From positions 1-64,000 of the forward strand of contig CAILHX010000010.1 of NCBI GenBank assembly GCA_903834185.1: a stretch of DNA of 64,000 nucleotides, read 5' to 3'. Each line of letters begins with the position of its first letter. The first letter of the stretch is position 1. The stretch comes from an uncultured Methylophilaceae bacterium (GTDB lineage: Bacteria; Pseudomonadota; Gammaproteobacteria; Burkholderiales; Methylophilaceae). Below the pieces are notes generated by a model. It saw nothing but the letters and a program-made list of their open reading frames with translations, searched no databases and was not told the DNA's origin. Positions 1-9,148 of this stretch are shown piece after piece. Position numbers and translations under genes: made by a program.

Positions 1-386
1 AATACCACCGGCTGGGTTTTACCAACTGCAGGCAAGTCATAATTAACCGGACTAACCGTAACACTGTCTTTATTCTGCGGTAATGAGCGTTGAATCTGGG
101 CGATCAGCGCATCAGCCATGCCGATACCTTTGGTCTGCGAGATACTCTGCGAGACCTGTTGATCGAGCATGTCCGTAAATTCTTTGGTTTCCTGGCTGCC
201 GAATATGGAGTCCTGCGGCACTGTTGCCCGCATCGACTTCAGCATCATTTGCAGGAAGTAAGTTTCGAACTGCCTTGCTGCTGCCTTTAAGCCGTCTTGA
301 GTACTGGAATTGTTAGCCTGCAGCCTGACGTTATTGAGCGCATTCGGGTCAATTGCTAGCTGATTGGCAAGAGCGTTGGTAGACAT
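1..386 (-). CDS. flgJ: FlgJ, flagellar rod-binding protein (N-terminal part, cut by window edge)
   Basis: The reverse-strand reading frame starts at 386 (MSTNALANQLAIDPNAL) and stays open to the window edge, showing about 128 residues. The stretch reading AARQFETYFLQMMLKSM matches the N-terminal rod-binding domain of FlgJ, which caps and scaffolds rod assembly in the periplasm. In many betaproteobacteria and enterobacteria this domain is followed by a muramidase domain; that part lies outside the window, so single- or two-domain architecture cannot be decided. The ATG lies 3 bases after the flgI stop, so the gene is the continuation of the flgB-flgJ operon. Identification rests on the motif plus position directly downstream of flgI. 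Confidence 0.9.
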   Translation of the reverse strand, partial: MSTNALANQLAIDPNALNNVRLQANNSSTQDGLKAAARQFETYFLQMMLKSMRATVPQDSIFGSQETKEFTDMLDQQVSQSISQTKGIGMADALIAQIQRSLPQNKDSVTVSPVNYDLPAVGKTQPVV

Positions 387-389
387 GGC

Positions 390-1490
390 TTAGATAACTT
401 CCAGCTCAGCTTTCAATGCGCCTGCAGCTTTCATCGCCTGCAGGATAGCGAGCAAATCCTCGGGTGTAGCGCCCACTGCATTGAGTGCTTTGACCACTTC
501 ACCCAAGGTAGCGCCGGCACGCAACATCACCAGCTCGCCCTTTTTATCCTTGACTTCGATCTGTGCTTGACTGCTGACAGTGGTGTCGCCGTTGGCCAGC
601 GCATTAGGCTGACTTACCAGCGGTTCGCTACTGATCACGACTGACAATCCGCCGTGCGCAACTGCCACCGTATCCAGCACCACTTCCTTGTTCATGACGA
701 TAGAACCGGTGCGGGCATTCAGAATCACTCTGGCGATATCTTCACCTGGTGCCACCTGCAGATTTTCCATGCGTGAAATAAACGCTACCCGCTGATTGAC
801 GTCAGCTGGCGCATTCACTCTTATCTGGCGGCCATCCAGTGCCACTGCGGTATTCGGGCCAAAACTGCGGTTAACGGCATTGACCAGTCTGGTCGCAGTT
901 GTAAAATCAGTTTGATTCAGTTCCAGATTCACAAAGTCACCTTGCCCGACACTGGCAGGCACCGAACGTTCTACCGTGGCGCCACTGGGTACCAAACCTG
1001 CATTCAGCTGGTTGATATGGATACTTGAACCGGAAGAAGATGCGCCGGCACCGGAGATCAGCACATTGCCTTGTGCCATGGCATATACCTGGCCATCAGC
1101 ACCCTTGAGCGGGGTCATCAACAAGGTACCGCCGCGCAGACTCTTGGCATTACCCAGAGAAGATACGTTGATGTCCAGTTGTTGCCCTGGACGCGCAAAT
1201 GAAGGCAAATTGGTGGTCACCATCACGGCTGCCACGTTCTTCAGTTGCAGATTCGATGTCGTCGTCGCTGGCACGTTGACGCCCAACTGACCCAGCATGT
1301 TGACGATACTTTGTACCGTGAATGGAGTCTGTGTCGTCTGGTCACCTGTACCATCCAGACCTGCCACCAAACCGTAACCCACCAATTGGTTGGAACGTAC
1401 GCCCTGTATCGAAGCGAGATCTTTCACTCGCTCTGCATAGGCGGGCATTGCCAGAAATAGACTCAAACCTATGATGCAAAGTTTTTTCAT
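390..1490 (-). CDS. flgI: FlgI, flagellar P-ring protein
   Basis: FlgI forms the P-ring around the distal rod in the peptidoglycan layer. The chosen start at 1490 gives 366 residues, the normal family length, and begins with a clear Sec signal peptide (MKKLCIIGLSLFLAMPAYA). A longer in-frame start at 1547 would add 19 polar residues in front of the signal peptide and overlap flgH, so it is rejected. The mature N-terminus reads ERVKDLASIQGVRSNQLVGY, which is typical of the family, and the C-terminus ends in the usual LLAILQAMKAAGAL helix. The gene sits 16 bases after flgH and 3 bases before flgJ. Export and assembly need the chaperone FlgA, encoded at 9149-9838. Confidence 0.96.
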   Translation of the reverse strand: MKKLCIIGLSLFLAMPAYAERVKDLASIQGVRSNQLVGYGLVAGLDGTGDQTTQTPFTVQSIVNMLGQLGVNVPATTTSNLQLKNVAAVMVTTNLPSFARPGQQLDINVSSLGNAKSLRGGTLLMTPLKGADGQVYAMAQGNVLISGAGASSSGSSIHINQLNAGLVPSGATVERSVPASVGQGDFVNLELNQTDFTTATRLVNAVNRSFGPNTAVALDGRQIRVNAPADVNQRVAFISRMENLQVAPGEDIARVILNARTGSIVMNKEVVLDTVAVAHGGLSVVISSEPLVSQPNALANGDTTVSSQAQIEVKDKKGELVMLRAGATLGEVVKALNAVGATPEDLLAILQAMKAAGALKAELEVI

Positions 1491-1506
1491 TTTCTTTATC
1501 TCGCCG

Positions 1507-2214
1507 TTAGAACGGGAATAATACCGTGAAGAAGCGTGCCAAGCCACTGATCAACTGCGCTGTATCTATGCTTTGCTTCTCTTTGCTTTCAATCTTCGCA
1601 TCAGCCAGCTGAGTCGAATTGATGGTGTTGGTACCGCTGATATAGATAGGGTTGACCACACCGGACAAACGCACAAACTCAGTTCCCTGATTGACCGCGA
1701 CCATTTTCTCGCCACTCACCATCAGATTGCCATTGGGTAATACCTCGATCACGGTCACCGTGATCGAACCTGCCACCACATTGCTGTTGGTGTCAGCCTG
1801 CTTGTTGGTGCTTGCCGTGGTAGAAGCAGCATTGAAACTGGTGTTCAACCCGGTTCCTATTTTGGTATTCAGCAGAGTACCCGATACCGGTAGCGCTGGC
1901 GTTATACCCAGCACCGTAGGGGTACCAATATTTACCGCAGCGTTACCAGAAGTATTCAGGTTATCGTTGGTATTACGATTGGACGAGGTGTTCTCGACCA
2001 GATTCACGGTGATGGTGTCACCGACAAAACGGGCACGTCTGTCTTCATACAGCGGACGACTGCCGTTGACACGATAGATAGAACCATCAGCTGCGACATC
2101 CGGAGCTGGGTTTGGCCTGATTGTGGTTGGCAGTTGTACGCGAGTTGGAGGATCGCTATCACAACCTACCAGCACCAGGGCACTGAACAGCACTAATGTG
2201 AAACGAAACATCAT
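1507..2214 (-). CDS. flgH: FlgH, flagellar L-ring lipoprotein
   Basis: FlgH forms the outer-membrane L-ring of the flagellar basal body. From the start at 2214 the protein is 235 residues, beginning MMFRFTLVLFSALVLVGC. This is a lipoprotein signal peptide with lipobox LVGC, making Cys18 the lipidated residue. Internal family signatures include SLYEDRRARFVGDTITV-like sequence (here SRPLYEDRRARFVGD) and a C-terminal LARFFTVLFPF. An upstream in-frame start at 2247 would add 11 residues before the signal sequence and is less likely; an AAAGG motif lies about 10 bases before the chosen ATG. A second ATG follows directly at 2211. The gene is 58 bases after flgG and 16 bases before flgI. Confidence 0.95.
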   Translation of the reverse strand: MMFRFTLVLFSALVLVGCDSDPPTRVQLPTTIRPNPAPDVAADGSIYRVNGSRPLYEDRRARFVGDTITVNLVENTSSNRNTNDNLNTSGNAAVNIGTPTVLGITPALPVSGTLLNTKIGTGLNTSFNAASTTASTNKQADTNSNVVAGSITVTVIEVLPNGNLMVSGEKMVAVNQGTEFVRLSGVVNPIYISGTNTINSTQLADAKIESKEKQSIDTAQLISGLARFFTVLFPF

Positions 2215-2272
2215 GTTAACCACACCTTTTCCACTACATACATTCAATAAATTATTCTATCAATTAAAGCGC

Positions 2273-3055
2273 TTATGTCATTTGTACCAGGCGCTGCAGC
2301 ATTGCATCAGAAGCTTCGATCGCCTTGGAGTTGATTTCATATGCGCGTTGAGCTTGTATCATATTGACCAGCTCATTCACCACGCTCACATTGGAGTTTT
2401 CCAGGAAGCCTTGTTGCACACTGCCCAGAGCATTGGTGCCAGGAGTACCGGTATTAGGAGCGCCGGAAGCCACTGTCTCCAGATAAAGATTATCGCCAAC
2501 GCTTTCCAACCCTGTCGGGCTGATGAAATTGGTCAAAGTGATCGGGCCTTGCGTCGTAACCGCATTATTCGGGCCGGTTAGCGTTACTGTACCATCTCTT
2601 GCAATAGTCACAGACACCGTATTTACCGGAACCGTGATTTGAGGTTGCACAGGGTCACCGTTCGCAGTCACCAGTACACCCTGATTATTGATCTGGAATG
2701 CGCCATCACGCGTATATGCCAGCGTACCATCAGGTTGTTGCACCTGAAAAAAACCGTTGCCTTCAATCGCCAGGTCAAACGAGTTCTGCGTTTGTTGTAG
2801 ACCGCCCTGGAGATGGATACGTTCAGTCGCCACCGGACGGGCACCCGTACCCAGTTGCAAACCTGAAGGCACTTGCGTCTGCTGCGAAGCTTGTGAGCCG
2901 GGCTGACGTAGTGTCACATAAATCAGATCTTCAAACACAGGACGTGAAGTCTTGAAACCATTGGTACTGGCGTTAGCCAAGTTATTGGAAATAACGTCAA
3001 TATTGGTTTGCTGGGTTTCCATCCCGGTTTTAGCAATCCATAGCGATCTAAGCAT
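2273..3055 (-). CDS. flgG: FlgG, distal rod protein
   Basis: FlgG polymerises into the distal rod of the flagellar basal body. The protein is 260 residues, the standard length, and starts [20 protein letters not shown]. It carries the N-terminal rod/hook motif [12 protein letters not shown] and the C-terminal heptad helix ending [20 protein letters not shown], which pair as the D0 coiled coil shared by all axial proteins. A TTAGGA ribosome site precedes the ATG. It lies 27 bases after flgF and before flgH, the canonical order. It is exported by the flagellar type III system, so no Sec signal is expected or seen. Confidence 0.97.
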   Translation of the reverse strand: MLRSLWIAKTGMETQQTNIDVISNNLANASTNGFKTSRPVFEDLIYVTLRQPGSQASQQTQVPSGLQLGTGARPVATERIHLQGGLQQTQNSFDLAIEGNGFFQVQQPDGTLAYTRDGAFQINNQGVLVTANGDPVQPQITVPVNTVSVTIARDGTVTLTGPNNAVTTQGPITLTNFISPTGLESVGDNLYLETVASGAPNTGTPGTNALGSVQQGFLENSNVSVVNELVNMIQAQRAYEINSKAIEASDAMLQRLVQMT

Positions 3056-3082
3056 GATTTTTCCTAAAATTTCAGTTAGTTA

Positions 3083-3823
3083 TTATGCGTTGATGGACAT
3101 GACCGAAGCCGCGTCCTTGGAGTTATCATCCGCTGTCTGCATCAGTTTCACTTGCATATCAAACAGGCGCGAGTGGTCTATCATATCGATCAGCGAATTC
3201 ACGGCGCTGACATTACTGGTTTCCAGCGCGCCAGCAGCCAGATTCACGCCCGCATCAGCCGGAGCGATCTGATTGCTTTTAGTGCGGAACAACCCGTCAT
3301 CGCCACGTACCATATCGGCATCGGGTGGATTCACCAATTTCAAGCGTCCGATACTGACCGAGTTCTGCACCAGACCATTAGCCACCAGCGTCACCGTACC
3401 ATCTTTGGCGATATTGACTTCTGAGTCAGGCGGAACGGTAATCGTACCGCCATCACCGATTACCGGCCGACCATTATCGGTCACCAGCAAACCGGTTTCC
3501 GTGACTTGAAACGCGCCGTTACGGGTATAAGCTTCACGACCTGTGGCATCTTGCACCGCGAACCAGCCACGACCATGCACTGCCATATCCAGCGGATTCC
3601 CCGTTGTCGTCAGCGTCCCTCCGGAAAGATCGGCATTAGGTGTTGAATCCACCACAAAAGTGCGGGTCGGCATGCCTGGGCCATATACCGGCAAAGCCCT
3701 GAAAGCACCGTTTTGCGCTTTATAGCCATTGGTAGACGCATTTGCCAGATTATTCGCCGTCACAGCCTGCTGCAGCATGCTGTGTTTGGCGCCGTTCATG
3801 GCAATGTAAAGCAAGCGATCCAT
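3083..3823 (-). CDS. flgF: FlgF, proximal rod protein
   Basis: FlgF is one of the four proximal rod proteins of the flagellar basal body. It has 246 residues and starts MDRLLYIAMNGAKHSMLQQA, followed by the rod motif [13 protein letters not shown]. The C-terminal helix reads VNSLIDMIDHSRLFDMQVKL, as in FlgF and FlgG. It is distinguished from FlgG by the opening MDRLLYIAM and by position between flgE and flgG. An AAGGAA ribosome site precedes the start. It is exported by the flagellar type III apparatus. Confidence 0.95.
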   Translation of the reverse strand: MDRLLYIAMNGAKHSMLQQAVTANNLANASTNGYKAQNGAFRALPVYGPGMPTRTFVVDSTPNADLSGGTLTTTGNPLDMAVHGRGWFAVQDATGREAYTRNGAFQVTETGLLVTDNGRPVIGDGGTITVPPDSEVNIAKDGTVTLVANGLVQNSVSIGRLKLVNPPDADMVRGDDGLFRTKSNQIAPADAGVNLAAGALETSNVSAVNSLIDMIDHSRLFDMQVKLMQTADDNSKDAASVMSINA

Positions 3824-3859
3824 ATGGTTTCCTTAAATGCTCTTAACTATGCGTAACTA

Positions 3860-5461
3860 TTAGCGTAGATTGACCAGAGTTTGCAGAATCTGGTCTTCCA
3901 CCTTGATGGTCTGTGCATTGGCCTGATAAACACGTTGCGCGACAATCATGTCTACCAGTTGCTTGGTCAGATCAACGTTGGAATCTTCGGTAGCTGACGC
4001 TTGCAGCACCCCTACGCTACCGCTACCAGGCGTTTGACCGCTGATAGGATTGCCTGATTTTGAAGTTTCCACGTATTGATTGTTACCGATGTCTTGCAAG
4101 CCTTGATCGTTCTTGAAAGTATCCAAGGTCACCTGACCCAGATCCTGGGTGACACCATTGGTATAATTACCCACGATAATGCCATCCGAACCCACGTTAA
4201 AGCCAGCCAGCGTTCCCGAGGCATAACCATCCTGCTTCAGATCATTGACAACAAAACCTGCCCCAAACTGCGTGGAACCCGAGAAGTTCACGTTATAGGT
4301 CAAACCCGCTGCATTGATGCCCAAAGAGCCCAGTTGCGCTGCAGTGATGTTTTGGGAAACGATACCCGATGCTGGAGATGTCAACACACCGGAGGTAGAG
4401 AAAACCAGGTTAGTCAACGGCGTTGGGTTGTTACCACCACCGGACAAGTCGGTGAATTGTTGCGATGCGCCCGCAGGGTTGGCTACGGTAGCATATACAT
4501 TCCACTGACCCGCTGCTACTGCAGCGCCAGCTACATTACCGGCATTCCCTTGCGCTGCAGTTGCAGTGAAGTTTGCATTAGGCAACCCGGTTACTGCGGC
4601 CTGACCAGCTGCGATTTGTGCTGCAGACAACCCTGGCACTGCAGCTATCGCGGCAGATGCAGCGACCGCAGTACCAGCTGAAATTGTTGCTTGAGCGGCA
4701 GCGGCTGCTTGTATATTGGTACCGCCAGCACCAGCTACTGCATCTGCGACTGCTTTCGCGGTCGTGACCTGAGCAACGGTAGCGCCTGCATTTAAAGCCG
4801 CCTGGTAGAACGCGTTGCCAGCAGAAGCCTTGGCGAAGTACATGGTATAGGTGTGGGCGTTACCCAGACTGTCATACACCGAGATCGCGGTTGAGTTATT
4901 GTAAGAAGAGGCGTTGCCATATGCAAAAACTGGCACGGTAGGCGCAGCCAATCCGGAATTCAGGTTGAGTTGCGCTGTCACCCCGGTGCCGGCTGCACTA
5001 CCGCCGGTTACCTGAGGTGCAATGCTGCCGCTGGTTGGCAACTGGATATTCGACAATACATTGGCGATCACGCCGTTGGTTGCTTGATATCCCTGCAACT
5101 TAAGGCCTGTAGCGTTCACAATGAAGCCGTTCTTATCCAATTGGAATTGACCATTGCGGGTATAGCTGATGGCGCCGTTATTACTCATGCGGAAGAATCC
5201 GCCGCCATTGATTGCGATATCTAGTGGGTTGCTGTCAACCGTGATCCCGCCTTGGGTGAACTGTTGAGCAACGGTGCTTACCTGAGAACCCAACCCGACC
5301 TGAGGCGCACCCGCACCATTCAGGGAATTTGCATAGATGTCTGCGAATTCGGCGCGTGAATCCTTGAAGCCGACGGTGCTGGCGTTGGCTACGTTGTTGC
5401 CGATGACGCTGAGGCTGGTATCTGCTGAAGTTAAGCCGCTTAATCCTTGTTGAAAGCCCAT
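3860..5461 (-). CDS. flgE: FlgE, flagellar hook protein with an Ala-rich insert
   Basis: FlgE polymerises into the flagellar hook. The 533-residue protein opens MGFQQGLSGLTSADTSLSVI with the axial motif GNNVANASTVGFKDSR. It closes with the D0 helix (TKQLVDMIVAQRVYQANAQT). An AAGGAG site lies 6 bases before the ATG. The protein is roughly 100 residues longer than a compact FlgE. Most of the excess is residues about 215-318, a low-complexity Ala/Gly/Thr/Gln-rich stretch placed between the conserved DSLGNAHTYTMYFAK and QWNVYATV strands of the outer domain. This region would face outward on the hook surface. The gene is 25 bases after flgD and 36 before flgF. Confidence 0.95.
   Translation of the reverse strand: MGFQQGLSGLTSADTSLSVIGNNVANASTVGFKDSRAEFADIYANSLNGAGAPQVGLGSQVSTVAQQFTQGGITVDSNPLDIAINGGGFFRMSNNGAISYTRNGQFQLDKNGFIVNATGLKLQGYQATNGVIANVLSNIQLPTSGSIAPQVTGGSAAGTGVTAQLNLNSGLAAPTVPVFAYGNASSYNNSTAISVYDSLGNAHTYTMYFAKASAGNAFYQAALNAGATVAQVTTAKAVADAVAGAGGTNIQAAAAAQATISAGTAVAASAAIAAVPGLSAAQIAAGQAAVTGLPNANFTATAAQGNAGNVAGAAVAAGQWNVYATVANPAGASQQFTDLSGGGNNPTPLTNLVFSTSGVLTSPASGIVSQNITAAQLGSLGINAAGLTYNVNFSGSTQFGAGFVVNDLKQDGYASGTLAGFNVGSDGIIVGNYTNGVTQDLGQVTLDTFKNDQGLQDIGNNQYVETSKSGNPISGQTPGSGSVGVLQASATEDSNVDLTKQLVDMIVAQRVYQANAQTIKVEDQILQTLVNLR
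4508..4819 (-). other. Ala-rich low-complexity insert inside flgE
   Basis: Codons for FlgE residues about 215-318 encode mostly Ala, Gly, Thr, Val and Gln, for example AVADAVAGAGGTNIQAAAAA. The insert interrupts the expected continuity between the TYTMYFAK strand and the QWNVYATV strand. It keeps the frame and has no stop codon. It is presumably a species-specific surface loop of the hook; the insertion boundaries are estimated by eye from the family pattern. Confidence 0.6.
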
Positions 5462-5486
5462 TACGATCTCCTTAAATTTGGTATTT

Positions 5487-6152
5487 TTACAAAACTTCTA
5501 ACACAGAGGACACAGGCACATTACCCAGCCCGGATATATTCAGTGTCGGCGTGGCACCATTCAGCAACACACTATTCACATTACCTGCAGTCAAGGCAAC
5601 CGGAGAAACCGAATTGCCGGATGCAGTCGCATCAACCACGAACTTGTAAGTACCTGCCGCTGCAACGCCGCCCGCATCTGTGGTGCCATCCCAGGCAAAC
5701 AAGCCAACGCCTGCATCCTGGCTCCCCATGTTGATGGTTTTGACAGTCGCACCGGTAGAATCGACCACCTTGACGACAACATTGTCCGCAGCGGTCGGCA
5801 ATTTGAATCCGCCAGCACCACTAAAACCACTCTTCGCGTTAGTGTCTGCTGCGAGACCAATCACTGAACCTGGAGCCACCGCTGTATGTCCGATCAAACC
5901 TGCAGTCTGGTAAGCCTGTGATGCGCTCATGTTTGACAGCGTGGTATTCAGTTGCTGGATGCCGGTCACTGTGCTGAGCTGTGCCATTTGCGAAGTGATC
6001 GCCGCATTGTCCATTGGATTCAGCGGATCCTGATTTTGCAGTTGCGTCACCAGGAGAGTGAGAAATCGATTGGTCTGATCCTGAACAGATGGCAAGCTAC
6101 TGCCGCTGCTGGATGCTGCTGTACCTGTTGAACCGGAGACTGCTGTTGTCAT
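5487..6152 (-). CDS. flgD: FlgD, hook assembly (capping) protein
   Basis: FlgD caps the growing hook and is needed for FlgE polymerisation. The protein is 221 residues. The N-terminal part is a Ser/Gly/Thr-rich flexible segment followed by the conserved QDQTNRFLTLLVTQLQNQDP and LNPMDNAAITSQMAQLSTV motifs. The C-terminal half is beta-rich (FlgD Ig-like and tudor-like regions), with FAWDGTTDAGGVAAAGTYKF matching the family signature. The gene follows flgC after 68 bases and precedes flgE by 25 bases. There is no Sec signal, consistent with type III export. Confidence 0.95.
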   Translation of the reverse strand: MTTAVSGSTGTAASSSGSSLPSVQDQTNRFLTLLVTQLQNQDPLNPMDNAAITSQMAQLSTVTGIQQLNTTLSNMSASQAYQTAGLIGHTAVAPGSVIGLAADTNAKSGFSGAGGFKLPTAADNVVVKVVDSTGATVKTINMGSQDAGVGLFAWDGTTDAGGVAAAGTYKFVVDATASGNSVSPVALTAGNVNSVLLNGATPTLNISGLGNVPVSSVLEVL

Positions 6153-6220
6153 GATTGGTTTCTGCCTTTCCTAATACTGTTTATAAAGTGTTCGTTTACG
6201 AAACTACTGTTATGCCCTGA

Positions 6221-6634
6221 TTAAGTCCCTAATGCGATCGTGCGCTGAATGAGCGCCTTGGTCGTATTCATGACTTCTACATTGGCCTGATAAGAACGCG
6301 ATGCAGAAATCATATTGGTCATTTCTTCAACTACATTCACATTCGGCATGGTGACGTAGCCTTTTTGATCGGCATACGGACTGGCCGGGTCGTACACCAG
6401 TTTCATAGGAGAGGGATCATCAATCACCTTTTGCACCACGACTCCCGATACACCTTTTGGGGTTTCCGCTGAAATTGGCTTGGCTTCAAACACTACCTGC
6501 TTGGCCACATATGCCTTGCCATTGGAACTGGTTACGCTGTCTGCGTTGGCCATATTACTGGCCACCACGTTAAGGCGCATGGACTGTGCCGTCATTGCGG
6601 AACCGGCTATTTCAAATATGCTGGATAAAGACAT
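6221..6634 (-). CDS. flgC: FlgC, proximal rod protein
   Basis: FlgC is a proximal rod subunit of the flagellar basal body. It has 137 residues, starts [20 protein letters not shown] and continues with the motif [13 protein letters not shown]. The conserved [24 protein letters not shown] helix is near the C-terminus. The ATG overlaps the flgB stop codon by one base (TAATG), so the two genes are probably translationally coupled. Confidence 0.96.
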   Translation of the reverse strand: MSLSSIFEIAGSAMTAQSMRLNVVASNMANADSVTSSNGKAYVAKQVVFEAKPISAETPKGVSGVVVQKVIDDPSPMKLVYDPASPYADQKGYVTMPNVNVVEEMTNMISASRSYQANVEVMNTTKALIQRTIALGT

Positions 6635-7038
6635 TAATTGCTCCTCAGGGCGTAACCGTCGCCTTGGATCGTGCCGTTGATGAAGGTAAGGGTAGACATG
6701 TAGCTGAGTGAATTCTCAGCGAACTGCCCTTGCTCGATGTTGCTGTCTACGGTGTTGCCGTCGATACTTGGCTGAACTGCCGTGCGATAAAGAGGCTTCA
6801 CGCCATTAATGCCACTGGTGTCCAAGCCGCTCAGATGACGCTCGTTAGTCTTCTTCAGCTCGAGACCGCTGGTGATGCCTGCCAGTGCCTTTTTCATGGC
6901 ATCGGCAAAATCGATATCTACCGCGTTATAGTGCGGCGTATCCGCGTTGGCAATGTTGGAAGAAATAAGCTGTTGCCGGTAGCTACGCAGGGCAAGTGCT
7001 TTTTCCTGAAATGCAAAGGCTTTGTCGATGCTGTTCAT
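6634..7038 (-). CDS. flgB: FlgB, proximal rod protein
   Basis: FlgB is a proximal rod subunit and the first gene of this flagellar operon. The 134-residue protein opens [20 protein letters not shown], followed by [20 protein letters not shown], the FlgB-type rod motif. The last codon region overlaps flgC by one base. A sigma-54-like promoter lies 43-57 bases upstream of the ATG (7081-7095), suggesting that the operon is transcribed from here. Confidence 0.96.
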   Translation of the reverse strand: MNSIDKAFAFQEKALALRSYRQQLISSNIANADTPHYNAVDIDFADAMKKALAGITSGLELKKTNERHLSGLDTSGINGVKPLYRTAVQPSIDGNTVDSNIEQGQFAENSLSYMSTLTFINGTIQGDGYALRSN

Positions 7039-7080
7039 GCTGCCAAAATCCTAATAGAAATAGATGACAGAGCGAATTAA

Positions 7081-7095
7081 GCATTATCCATGCCA
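7081..7095 (-). promoter_or_regulatory. Candidate sigma-54 promoter of the flgB operon
   Basis: On the minus strand the sequence TGGCATGGATAATGC has the invariant GG and GC doublets separated by exactly 10 bases, as in the sigma-54 consensus TGGCAC-N5-TTGC, with two mismatches outside the doublets. Transcription would start near 7070, about 30 bases before flgB. The rest of the 7039-7252 gap holds only an imperfect inverted repeat at 7161-7174 (GGCAAG-AG-CTTGCC), which may belong to the end of the diguanylate cyclase transcript. The match is by eye and activator sites were not identified. Confidence 0.5.
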
Positions 7096-7252
7096 ATCAT
7101 CAGAAATGGCTTAAATAAAGGGTTTCAGAGGTATTGAAGGAAAACGCTGGAGCCTGAGATGGCAAGAGCTTGCCGCTTGTGGCAAATAAACCAGGTCATA
7201 AGCGGAACGTCGGTGTAGCGCCTATTTTGTGAGTCCTGAGAAATTCATCGAC

Positions 7253-9007
7253 TTATACAATCGCGCCCAGGACGCGATTCCGTCCGGCATGTTTAGCGCG
7301 ATACATCGCTTCATCGGCACGCTTGACGATCGTTTCCTGCAATTCCATAGGCCGGCGCTCAGCCACACCGGCGCTAAATGTAATCAAGGCTTTCTGATTT
7401 TCATGCATAAAGATATTTTTGGTAAGGTCGCGCTGTACCCGCGTCATCACCTCTATCCCTTCCTCCATGTTGGTTTCAGGCAGAATAATCACGAACTCTT
7501 CTCCACCATAACGTGCCAGCACATCTGTGGGACGTAACGCTTCGCGCGTTACCTGTGCCAGATGCTTCAACGCTGCATCGCCGCCATCATGCCCCATGGT
7601 GTCGTTGAGCTTTTTGAAATGATCAATATCGAGCAACGCCACACTAATTGGCTTCCCCGCGCGCTCGGCACGACTGAATTCGCGTTCAAACGCTTCATCC
7701 ATACCACGGCGGTTAAGCGTTCCTGTCAGATAATCTTCATGCGCAAGTTCACTGAGTTGACTGATCTCCATCGTCAATTCCCTGACTTTGATATGCGCCT
7801 CATCCGCTTTGACCTGCATGTCCTTCATGTCGTCATGTGCACGCAATGAATCCATCTGCATGGAATGCGTATCTCGCATCAGACCATCCAGCACGGCACT
7901 CAACTCCACCACATCCTGAGTATTGCTGATCTGCGTCTGATAAGCCTCGATCTTTCCGTGATAGCGATTAGTGTATTCCGTCATTTGTGCAAGACGAGCG
8001 ACAAAATCCTCCGCCATCTTTTTCATCGCCTCCCTGGCCTCTATCACGCTATGCTTGAGCTTGCCCTGCTTGAACAGCAACTCCTTCAAAGCGCTTTCTG
8101 CCTCATACAACGTGCCGATTTCGAGCGGCTGCATCATGATGTCATTGATGATTTGTGTCTGACCCTGCATCCATTCGTCATCTATCACCAGTTCGGAGAC
8201 GTTAGCCATCAGCAGGCGCATCAGTTGCAATAGCGCCTCATGTAATCGCGATTGCGCGTCGCGATTAATCTCCAGACGCATCCAGAAGGATTTTAGAGCC
8301 GTTCCCAGGCTGTAAAGCTGTTTATCAGTGCGTGCTGACCTGGCCTGATCCAGCACTTCCTGAGCGTGGCGGGCAAGCTCCGGCAAGTGGCTTAGGCTTG
8401 CCAGCACGCCGAACTCCAGTGTTTGTACCAGCATCTCACGCCACCAGATGGCAGTCGCCGCAGGCGAGCCCGGCGCTTCTTCATCCGCAGGCGGTGAAGA
8501 CTCCTTCAGTTCTGCCAGTAATTCTGGCGGCAGATTTTCGCCCTCGCCTCGCCATAAGGCAGTGAGGCCTTGCAGTTTGCTTGCCAGAGCTGTCGCATCG
8601 CCTCCGAAATTACTGAGCACACGCTCTATCGCATCCTTTTTCTTGCTGCGGGTATAGCCGGGGCGATTCGCTTCCAGTTCAGTCAATACCTCACGCAGGA
8701 TTTCACCCCAGCTTCCACTGACATTACCAGCCGGCATCAATTGGCGAACAAGCTGCTCCAGCGCCGCCATATCGCCCTTGGCGGCGGCAGCCTCCATCTG
8801 CGTGGCCAATCCCAGCCACTTGGAATTGGAAATGCCTGCATCACGCAAGGCGCGTGTGAGCATTTGCAATGGAGACTCGGTTTTAACGCCCGCGATATCG
8901 TCATAAGCACGGCGGAAATTGTCCGGCGTAGGTGGCAATTGACGTTGACCTAGTTCACGCAGCGCCAGACGTGCAATGTCGGTTGGAGTTTGCTGTTGCG
9001 CCATCAT
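7253..9007 (-). CDS. GGDEF-domain diguanylate cyclase
   Basis: The 584-residue protein has a C-terminal GGDEF domain from about residue 425 (DYLTGTLNRRGMDEAFEREF) to the end. It carries an intact GGEEF active-site motif at about 501-505, and an RxxD inhibitory site (RPTD, about 492-495) five residues before it. It should therefore make cyclic di-GMP from two GTP and be product-inhibited. The first 420 residues are soluble and largely helical, with no membrane segment and no recognised sensor domain. The opening (TDIARLALRELGQRQLPPTP) looks like an N-terminal domain seen on some proteobacterial GGDEF proteins. Two ATGs stand in tandem at 9007 and 9004, preceded by a weak TAGAG. The gene lies between flgB (same strand) and divergent flgA, suggesting a role in motility control. 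Confidence 0.9.
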   Translation of the reverse strand: MMAQQQTPTDIARLALRELGQRQLPPTPDNFRRAYDDIAGVKTESPLQMLTRALRDAGISNSKWLGLATQMEAAAAKGDMAALEQLVRQLMPAGNVSGSWGEILREVLTELEANRPGYTRSKKKDAIERVLSNFGGDATALASKLQGLTALWRGEGENLPPELLAELKESSPPADEEAPGSPAATAIWWREMLVQTLEFGVLASLSHLPELARHAQEVLDQARSARTDKQLYSLGTALKSFWMRLEINRDAQSRLHEALLQLMRLLMANVSELVIDDEWMQGQTQIINDIMMQPLEIGTLYEAESALKELLFKQGKLKHSVIEAREAMKKMAEDFVARLAQMTEYTNRYHGKIEAYQTQISNTQDVVELSAVLDGLMRDTHSMQMDSLRAHDDMKDMQVKADEAHIKVRELTMEISQLSELAHEDYLTGTLNRRGMDEAFEREFSRAERAGKPISVALLDIDHFKKLNDTMGHDGGDAALKHLAQVTREALRPTDVLARYGGEEFVIILPETNMEEGIEVMTRVQRDLTKNIFMHENQKALITFSAGVAERRPMELQETIVKRADEAMYRAKHAGRNRVLGAIV

Positions 9008-9148
9008 TTATACTCTATGAAAAGTAAGCCCAAGCCTTGAGGGATACGTTATATTTATAGTACTTAATATTTACTGCAGTATTATTTATTCTATTCTTCT
9101 ATTCAGTGCAATTTTTCACTGCATTATGTTCACACACCTGTATGCTAC

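Noticed and set aside
90-290. 66-codon open frame on the plus strand
   Set aside because: It is antisense to flgJ, with no start signal or family match.
7161-7174. TGGCA...TTGC sequence considered as a sigma-54 promoter
   Set aside because: The GG and GC doublets are 9 bases apart instead of 10, and the site is better explained by its short inverted repeat.
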